Shown here: positions 7,490 to 11,765 of the stretch, piece by piece
Numbering within the stretch: the stretch's first letter is position 1
How the letters are laid out: each line of letters opens with the position of its first letter
NCBI GenBank assembly: GCA_020629815.1
Contig: JAHDCN010000062.1
Coordinates: 1-11,765, forward strand
Reading direction: 5' to 3'
DNA: 11,765 bases
Source of the DNA: Verrucomicrobiota bacterium
Lineage (GTDB): Bacteria > Verrucomicrobiota > Verrucomicrobiia > Verrucomicrobiales > DEV007
Made by a program: the position numbers and the translations under genes
Notes under the pieces: generated by a model
What the model was told of the DNA's origin: nothing
What the model saw: only the letters and a program-made list of their open reading frames with translations
Databases searched by the model: none

Positions 7490-7502
7490 GTAAAGTTGGC
7501 AA

Positions 7503-8150
7503 ATGCCTCTCGAAATCCTTTTTCAGGATCAGTGGATCGTAGTCGTGAACAAGCCCGCCGGCATGCTGGTGCATGCAGGGCGGGAACCGGAACCCCGGGA
7601 TCAAATTGCGATGAAGGTTCTCCGGGATCAAATCGGGCAAAGGGTCTCCACAATTCATCGACTCGACCGTCCGACTTCCGGCGCGCTGCTGTTTTCCCTC
7701 GATACCCGAATCGATGGGCATCTTCGAAAACAGTTCGACCGGCAAGCCGTTGAAAAAATTTACCGGGCTGCTGTCTGCGGTGAAGCTCCTGAAGAATGGA
7801 CATCCCGGGAGCCATTGCAAAAGTCCGATGATGATGATTTTCGAACTGCGGAAACTCATTTCAAACGCAACGACCTCATCACTATCGGCAGTGATACTTT
7901 TTCAATCCTGACTGCAGTTCCAAAATCAGGGCGCTTTCATCAGATTCGAAAACACGCATCCATGAGAGGCTTCCCAATCGTCGGCGACTACCTCTACGGA
8001 GAGGTCGAGAAGATGGACAGAATCGCAGAGTCCATCGGTCAGCCACGTCTCATGCTGCATGCGGAACAACTGATATTTGAGCATCCACTCAGTGGCGAAA
8101 CCATTGAAGTCAGCTGTCCATTGCCTGATCGGTTTGCTCCTTTCCAATAG
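7503..8150 (+). CDS. truC: tRNA pseudouridine synthase TruC-like (RluA family)
   Basis: This 215-residue enzyme has the RluA-family catalytic motif HRLDRPTSG at residues 52-60, with Asp55 as the nucleophile. It opens with the family start LEILFQDQWIVVVNKPAG. It also carries RDQIG (41-45), KSGRFHQIRKH (141-151), PIVGDYLYG (158-166) and PRLMLHAEQL (181-190). These blocks match my recollection of E. coli TruC, which converts uridine 65 in certain tRNAs to pseudouridine. It is somewhat shorter than that protein, lacking the C-terminal extension. It lies 13 bases after the SNF2 gene on the same strand and is probably co-transcribed. A related RluA-family specificity cannot be excluded. Confidence 0.88.
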   Translation: MPLEILFQDQWIVVVNKPAGMLVHAGREPEPRDQIAMKVLRDQIGQRVSTIHRLDRPTSGALLFSLDTRIDGHLRKQFDRQAVEKIYRAAVCGEAPEEWTSREPLQKSDDDDFRTAETHFKRNDLITIGSDTFSILTAVPKSGRFHQIRKHASMRGFPIVGDYLYGEVEKMDRIAESIGQPRLMLHAEQLIFEHPLSGETIEVSCPLPDRFAPFQ

Positions 8151-8166
8151 GTGGAGCGCTTCTTTT
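8136..8166 (+). terminator. Weak rightward terminator candidate after truC
   Basis: GCTCC (8136-8140) can pair with GGAGC (8153-8157), with an inner CC/GG pair, and a pyrimidine-rich stretch with TTTT follows. The stem overlaps the truC stop codon and is short, so termination would be inefficient. Confidence 0.3.
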
Positions 8167-8173
8167 GTGTTTC

Positions 8174-8211
8174 AAAAAAAAGCGCCTCCGGAGTTTCCCC
8201 CGAAGGCGCTT
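8174..8211 (-). terminator. Strong leftward intrinsic terminator of the envelope operon
   Basis: Arms AAGCGCCT (8180-8187) and AGGCGCTT (8204-8211) extend inward with further GC pairs and one mismatch. Read leftward, the hairpin is followed by eight Ts (8174-8181 on the complement, the last ones sharing the stem). It lies 38 bases after the stop codon of the four-helix membrane protein gene, ending the five-gene leftward unit. On the + strand no T tract follows, so it serves mainly the minus strand. Confidence 0.88.
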
Positions 8212-8215
8212 CGCT

Positions 8216-8231
8216 TGTCAGTTTCCTGACA
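8216..8231. repeat. Small hairpin between convergent units
   Basis: TGTCAG and CTGACA form a perfect 6-bp stem around a TTTC loop, between the truC end and the leftward operon end. It may add to transcription termination in the rightward direction, but the following GTTTCT is a poor T tract. Confidence 0.4.
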
Positions 8232-8249
8232 GTTTCTGCTCCTACTCGC

Positions 8250-9446
8250 TTAGTCAGGCAGCAGTGTGGCATCTACCACTCTCACAGGCACATTTCCCTC
8301 CCGTGCGATTCCGGCATAGGTATCGCTTTGGTGAAGGCGATTCAAAAAGTCGCCGACTGTGGGTGGCACATGCGCAATCATGCGCTCCTGATATTTTTGC
8401 TCCAGAGTCTGAATGTGCTGATGAATCTCCAGCGCGCAGGCAACCTGCTCTTTCTCCAGATTGTGAAGCTTATTGGTAAGTGACGCCAACGACTCGGTGG
8501 ACGCACCTTCCTCCTCCAGCTTCTCCTTTGCATCTGTCGCAGCATCGTAGTCGACGGGAATCAACAACAGCGACAGGTGCGCGACCCAGAGGAAGAACAG
8601 AATCATCCCTTTCGGATCGCGAAGTGGAGCAGGGTCTTCTCCGCCTGCCAATGGCGAAGGCGATGGCCCGATCAACGCTTCCGCAGGAGCCGCTCCGAAG
8701 ATGCTGCCTGGATCCTGAGTAGTGTTCAGCATTTTCTCGGTTTCTTTCAAATCCATCAACAGCTCGTTGTAGGTGGATCCAACCTGGTGGTTGTAGTGAA
8801 AGCCTCCGGCAATAATACCAAGGAATACCGCCATCACCGCCACCGCGAACACCAACTCCCGGCGCAGTTCATCACGGTGAGTCCGCGCCTTGGCAATCGC
8901 CTGCGGATCGGAAGGATCGACAATCAATCCGGCTTTCTCCCGAAGAATCGTAATCGGGGAGCGCACAAACTTCTTAATCACCAGGACAAGCCAGGAGGTG
9001 AGCCCCAGCAAAAGCAGAGACGCCACCGGCGCGAACCAGGATGCCGGCAAAAAGCCAAACAGGTTTTTGAAGTTCATGTTGATCGCCTCGACAATCTCCG
9101 GCAGCACGAATGCGGCCTCCATCAGGGTGACAATCCCGAGACCGGAATACAGGAACCACTGCACGCGCTTGTGCTTTTTCAGGAAGGTCAGGCTCTTGCG
9201 CACCATGCCGGCACGCTCGGCGTTCTCTTCTGCATCGAAGCAGGCAATCGCCCGATCGACTCTTGGAAGTTCATCAGTGATGCTGTGGAACTTCTGCACC
9301 TTGGCATCGATGATTTTCTTCAAAGCGGCTTCCTGCTGAGCCTCTTCGGCTGCCACTTTTGCCTGCTGCTTTTCTTCACGCAGTCTTTGTTTCTCTTCGC
9401 GCTCGATCTCATCGATCGAGCGGAAGTTTGCAATATTTTCAGTCAT
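8250..9446 (-). CDS. Four-helix membrane protein with coiled coils, unknown function
   Basis: This 398-residue protein is one I do not recognise. A charged Glu/Lys/Gln-rich helix (about residues 10-50) probably forms a cytosolic coiled coil. Predicted transmembrane helices lie at about 95-118, 132-157, 196-215 and 279-297. Between the third and fourth is a probably periplasmic loop rich in Pro, Ala and Gly (about 246-278). A second coiled-coil region follows at about 303-357, and a short soluble C-terminal part ends VRVVDATLLPD. With four helices both termini should lie on the same side, most likely cytosolic. It is the last gene of the leftward operon, 5 bases after the VWA-like gene, and is followed by a strong terminator. 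The arrangement suggests a membrane partner for the secreted VWA-like protein; this is inference. Confidence 0.82.
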   Translation of the reverse strand: MTENIANFRSIDEIEREEKQRLREEKQQAKVAAEEAQQEAALKKIIDAKVQKFHSITDELPRVDRAIACFDAEENAERAGMVRKSLTFLKKHKRVQWFLYSGLGIVTLMEAAFVLPEIVEAINMNFKNLFGFLPASWFAPVASLLLLGLTSWLVLVIKKFVRSPITILREKAGLIVDPSDPQAIAKARTHRDELRRELVFAVAVMAVFLGIIAGGFHYNHQVGSTYNELLMDLKETEKMLNTTQDPGSIFGAAPAEALIGPSPSPLAGGEDPAPLRDPKGMILFFLWVAHLSLLLIPVDYDAATDAKEKLEEEGASTESLASLTNKLHNLEKEQVACALEIHQHIQTLEQKYQERMIAHVPPTVGDFLNRLHQSDTYAGIAREGNVPVRVVDATLLPD

Positions 9447-9451
9447 GTTTC

Positions 9452-10279
9452 TTATTGGTTTGAGGTTGTGTTTTGGGTGACTTGACGCCCTTCCAGCTGG
9501 CGCAGGAACGGAACGACTTCGTCGAGTGAGGTGAGTTTGTGTTTCGGGTTGGGCAAATCGCGGAACAACGGCTGATTTTCCGGATTCGCTTTGCTGACAA
9601 AGATCAGCACCACATGCGGTGGCAGTTCGACAGCCGAGAAGCCTTCGGTTCTCGTAGACGCCCGGTCTTCGGGCACATCGACACCATCAGTGGCCAGCAC
9701 CAGGTAATCGCGGCTGGATTCAGGACTGCGAAACAACTCCGCAGCCCGCAGCACGCTGCCTGCGACATCAGAGCGACGGTAATCCCCGCCTTTCTTCTGC
9801 TCATTCGTCTGGAACTGATTGAGCGTTTCAATCTGCTCCCGGAACAGAGCTTCCTGGAATTCTGTAGACTTTTGCAGAGCCTTCTTTTTCCAGAGCTCGA
9901 AGCCATGCTGATAGTTCAGCGTTTCCTGCATCAGGCGTTTTTTCTCGCGAAGCAAGTCTTCCAGCTTCATGCCTTCCAGACTTTTGGATTGCGGACGCTT
10001 GCCGCTGAAGCCTGGGAGAACAGTCGTGACGAACTGTTGCTCCGAGGCATCACCAGCGACGGCGATATACCCCAGTGCGACTGTCTTGCCGGCAATCGTC
10101 TGCATCAGAGCATCTAGGTGCGGCTTCTGCAGGGACAGCTCGGTGTGCGCCGGGAACTCGGTGAAGTCATCGAGAAAGGCGATGCGCTTTTCCAGGCCGG
10201 GCTCTGCCCCCGCAACCGGAGAGGTTGCGAGGCCAAGAGTCAGGGCAAGGGCGGTGAATACATTAGTGTGAGTTTTCAT
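9452..10279 (-). CDS. Secreted VWA-like domain protein
   Basis: This 275-residue protein has a Sec signal peptide with likely cleavage after AGA at residue 25. The mature part starts with a strand and acidic loop (IAFLDDFTEF, 33-42), where a von Willebrand factor A domain would place its first metal-binding motif. Later come a SDVAGSVLRAAELF helix (170-183), a LVLATDGVD strand-loop (193-201) and a VVLIFVSKA strand (223-231). This order resembles a VWA fold, but the canonical DxSxS metal site is absent, so metal binding may be altered or lost. A charged helical insertion spans about 104-165. The gene follows the triple-LysM gene after 25 bases and precedes the membrane-protein gene by 5, so it probably works in the envelope with these products. 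The fold call is by pattern only. Confidence 0.78.
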   Translation of the reverse strand: MKTHTNVFTALALTLGLATSPVAGAEPGLEKRIAFLDDFTEFPAHTELSLQKPHLDALMQTIAGKTVALGYIAVAGDASEQQFVTTVLPGFSGKRPQSKSLEGMKLEDLLREKKRLMQETLNYQHGFELWKKKALQKSTEFQEALFREQIETLNQFQTNEQKKGGDYRRSDVAGSVLRAAELFRSPESSRDYLVLATDGVDVPEDRASTRTEGFSAVELPPHVVLIFVSKANPENQPLFRDLPNPKHKLTSLDEVVPFLRQLEGRQVTQNTTSNQ

Positions 10280-10304
10280 GGTATTTGCTTGTTTGTTTTT
10301 TCAG

Positions 10305-11036
10305 TTAGGATTGGTGCTGATCCACCTCGTCGAGGCGGTAGCGAATGGTTTGTTTGTGCTTGATAAAAGGCAGCCCTTCGAGAGCCGGGTTCCACTTCAC
10401 GAGGTCTTTGACCTCGCAGCCCAGAACGGCGGCGATGCGGGCGATCGACTCTCCAGGACGGGCTTCGAACTCGGCCCATTTGGCTGCGGCTTTCGGTGTC
10501 GTCGGCGGCAGGATGCGCTGGAAGAATGTCGGATCTGACTCGGGGTAGCTGTGCGCTCCCGGAGCTTTGACTTCCTTCTGTGGTGCAATCTCCGGAGTCG
10601 GAAATTTTACCACCGGTGCCGGAGCGGGCGCAGTCGACTGCGGCTTCGAAACGCGCGGCTTTGGCGTTCCAGAGACACGGAGCCACTCTCCTTTGTAGAG
10701 TGTGTCAGACAGGGTGCGCCCGTTCTTCCGCGCCAGCTCACTGGGACACACATCGAACCGGAGTGCGATGTGCTTCCAGGTATCTCCGGAGCGGACCTTG
10801 ACCTTGCCATTAACCAAACCTGCGTAGCTACGCGGAATGGTCAGCTTTTGCCCCGGAAAAATAATATCAGTGATACGGATGCCGGATGCTTTTGCGATCG
10901 CTTCCGGAGCGACGCCGTAGCGATAACCGATACGCCCGAGATTCTCCCCTCCCTTTACCGTATGGGAAAAGGAATCTGCCCAGGCACTGGCGCTGAACAG
11001 AAGGGTGAGTGTGATTGCGAGTAGTGTTTTTTTCAT
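10305..11036 (-). CDS. Secreted triple-LysM protein
   Basis: This 243-residue protein has a signal peptide (residues 1-20, ending SAWA). Three LysM domains follow. The first is at about 25-68 (HTVKGGENLGRIGYRYGV through FPGQKLTIP). The second is at about 79-122 (VKVRSGDTWKHIALRF through YKGEWLRVS). The third is at about 190-234 (FEARPGESIARIAAVLG through KHKQTIRY). A Pro/Ala/Lys-rich linker at about 124-182 separates the second from the third. LysM domains bind the N-acetylglucosamine backbone of peptidoglycan or chitin-like glycans. There is no catalytic domain, so the protein is a binder or scaffold. Its ATG overlaps the stop codon of the upstream LysM gene in an ATGA, which implies translational coupling. 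Confidence 0.88.
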   Translation of the reverse strand: MKKTLLAITLTLLFSASAWADSFSHTVKGGENLGRIGYRYGVAPEAIAKASGIRITDIIFPGQKLTIPRSYAGLVNGKVKVRSGDTWKHIALRFDVCPSELARKNGRTLSDTLYKGEWLRVSGTPKPRVSKPQSTAPAPAPVVKFPTPEIAPQKEVKAPGAHSYPESDPTFFQRILPPTTPKAAAKWAEFEARPGESIARIAAVLGCEVKDLVKWNPALEGLPFIKHKQTIRYRLDEVDQHQS

Positions 11037-11383
11037 TTTCTTGTCGTTTGTGTGAGGTTGTGGTTTGTCTGTTTGATTTGGGGGATTTGGAGAGTTTCGA
11101 GTGGGACCAGGAGATCGGGGTTTGCCCGTTTTCCCGGGTTGTAGAGGAGGATGTCCTCCCGGCGGCAGCCGTAGTAGGCGGCCAGTTCGTCGATCGTATC
11201 TCCCGGGTGCACCCGGTGAGGAAAGACCTCTCCGGTGTAGCGGGAATCGACCAGCGGCATCCGAAGTGGTGGCGCCTTGGGAAAGACAAAGTCACGAATG
11301 GCTCTGACTCTCAGGCATCCGACAGCAACGCTGCCGAAGATCACCAACGCGGCTACCCCGCCGATGCAGGTTCGTAGTTTCAT
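11033..11383 (-). CDS. Small membrane-tethered single-LysM protein
   Basis: This 116-residue protein has an N-terminal hydrophobic segment (residues 7-22) ending AVGC at 20-23. This may be a weak lipobox or simply a membrane anchor. A basic linker follows, then one LysM domain at about 56-101 (HRVHPGDTIDELAAYYGCRREDILLYNP through VPLETLQIP). The tail is short, polar and rich in Thr, Asn and Gln. It should hold on to peptidoglycan from the membrane side. Both ends overlap neighbours by four bases (ATGA): the start with the deacetylase stop codon, the stop with the triple-LysM start. Confidence 0.85.
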   Translation of the reverse strand: MKLRTCIGGVAALVIFGSVAVGCLRVRAIRDFVFPKAPPLRMPLVDSRYTGEVFPHRVHPGDTIDELAAYYGCRREDILLYNPGKRANPDLLVPLETLQIPQIKQTNHNLTQTTRK

Positions 11384-11765
11384 TGGCTCATGGTCAGGGT
11401 TGAGGGTTGGTTGGGAGGCACCTTTTGGACGAGTCCGTCAATGGTGAGAAATTCATGCTGAGGCAGTCCCTGAATAATCAGGGAGGTCGCTGCTGCCGTC
11501 GCTTCGACGCGGTCGTGAAGAAGGGCAACGCCGCCGTCCCGGGCATCGAGAATCACCCGTCCGGCGATCTCCTGGGGACTTCCCCCACGCCAATCGTTAC
11601 TATCATTGTCCCAGCGCAAAACGATGAGCGAGTGCTTCTCCCGGATGTAGCGGGCCAACTCTTCGTTGATCGCTCCGTAGGGAGGTCTGAGAAAGCGGGG
11701 CTCCTGTCCGGTGACTTCACGAATCACTTCGACCGTATCCTCGATCTCTTTGTCCAACTCCTCTT
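11380..11765 (-). CDS. Polysaccharide deacetylase (NodB homology), C-terminal part
   Basis: The gene runs off the right edge; 127 complete residues of the C-terminal end are visible and no start is present. Three late NodB-fold motifs are clear: RPPYG (motif 3), WDNDSNDW (motif 4) and ALLHD (motif 5, with the catalytic-base-region His). Enzymes of this CE4 family remove N- or O-acetyl groups from peptidoglycan, chitin oligomers or other polysaccharides, using a metal bound by residues that here lie outside the window. A polar tail of about 15 residues follows the fold. The stop codon overlaps the start of the single-LysM gene (ATGA), so this is probably the first visible gene of the leftward operon. 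The substrate is likely envelope glycan, given the LysM neighbours. Confidence 0.88.
   Translation of the reverse strand, partial: EELDKEIEDTVEVIREVTGQEPRFLRPPYGAINEELARYIREKHSLIVLRWDNDSNDWRGGSPQEIAGRVILDARDGGVALLHDRVEATAAATSLIIQGLPQHEFLTIDGLVQKVPPNQPSTLTMSQ

Noticed and set aside
8204-8221. The strong hairpin as a rightward terminator of truC
   Set aside because: On the + strand it is followed by CGCTTGTCAG with no T tract; the T run is on the leftward side.
8577-9485. Long + strand open frame of about 300 codons opposite the four-helix membrane protein gene
   Set aside because: Its composition is rich in His, Arg and Gln with no domain. The minus strand frame has a coherent membrane topology, operon spacing and a terminator, so this is an antisense shadow.
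9539-10117. + strand open frame of about 190 codons opposite the VWA-like gene
   Set aside because: No recognisable domain or start context. The minus strand product has a signal peptide and fits the operon.

Overview
The window looks like bacterial chromosome from a Gram-negative-type organism, probably in the Planctomycetota-Verrucomicrobiota group; I lean to Verrucomicrobiota. The reasons are moderate GC, Sec signal peptides and a lipoprotein box, a protein with repeated H3TH (COG3743-like) domains of a kind I associate with that group, a multi-LysM cell-envelope cluster, and the lack of a clear Shine-Dalgarno sequence before any start that can be judged. This placement is inference from protein style. 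There are no rRNA or tRNA genes, insertion sequences, integrases, CRISPR arrays or phage genes. The window is densely coded, with no gap above about 190 bases.

Left part (1-4701). A gene cut by the left edge encodes a three-repeat helix-hairpin-helix protein and ends at a strong intrinsic terminator. A rightward gene for an integral-membrane fatty acid hydroxylase/sterol desaturase follows. Its 3' end overlaps, tail to tail, a leftward pair: a cytosolic zinc-ribbon protein with a TPM-like domain, then a secreted, C-terminally membrane-anchored protein with a second TPM-like domain. Upstream of the pair is an AT-rich spacer with a consensus -10 box, a palindrome and a nested inverted repeat. 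Next is a leftward gene for a small lipoprotein resembling I78 peptidase inhibitors.

Middle (4702-8150). A divergent promoter region leads into a rightward two-gene unit: a large SNF2-family ATPase and a TruC-like tRNA pseudouridine synthase. The N-terminal part of the SNF2 protein carries a stretch resembling the helix-hairpin-helix repeats of the first gene.

Right part (8174-11765). Five leftward genes form a tight operon, with two four-base ATGA overlaps and gaps of 25 and 5 bases. In transcription order they encode a polysaccharide deacetylase (cut by the right edge), a small membrane-tethered single-LysM protein, a secreted triple-LysM protein, a secreted VWA-like protein and a four-helix membrane protein with coiled coils. 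The operon ends at a strong leftward terminator. It looks like an envelope or peptidoglycan-associated assembly, and its last two members are of unknown function. It is the best candidate here for an undescribed system.
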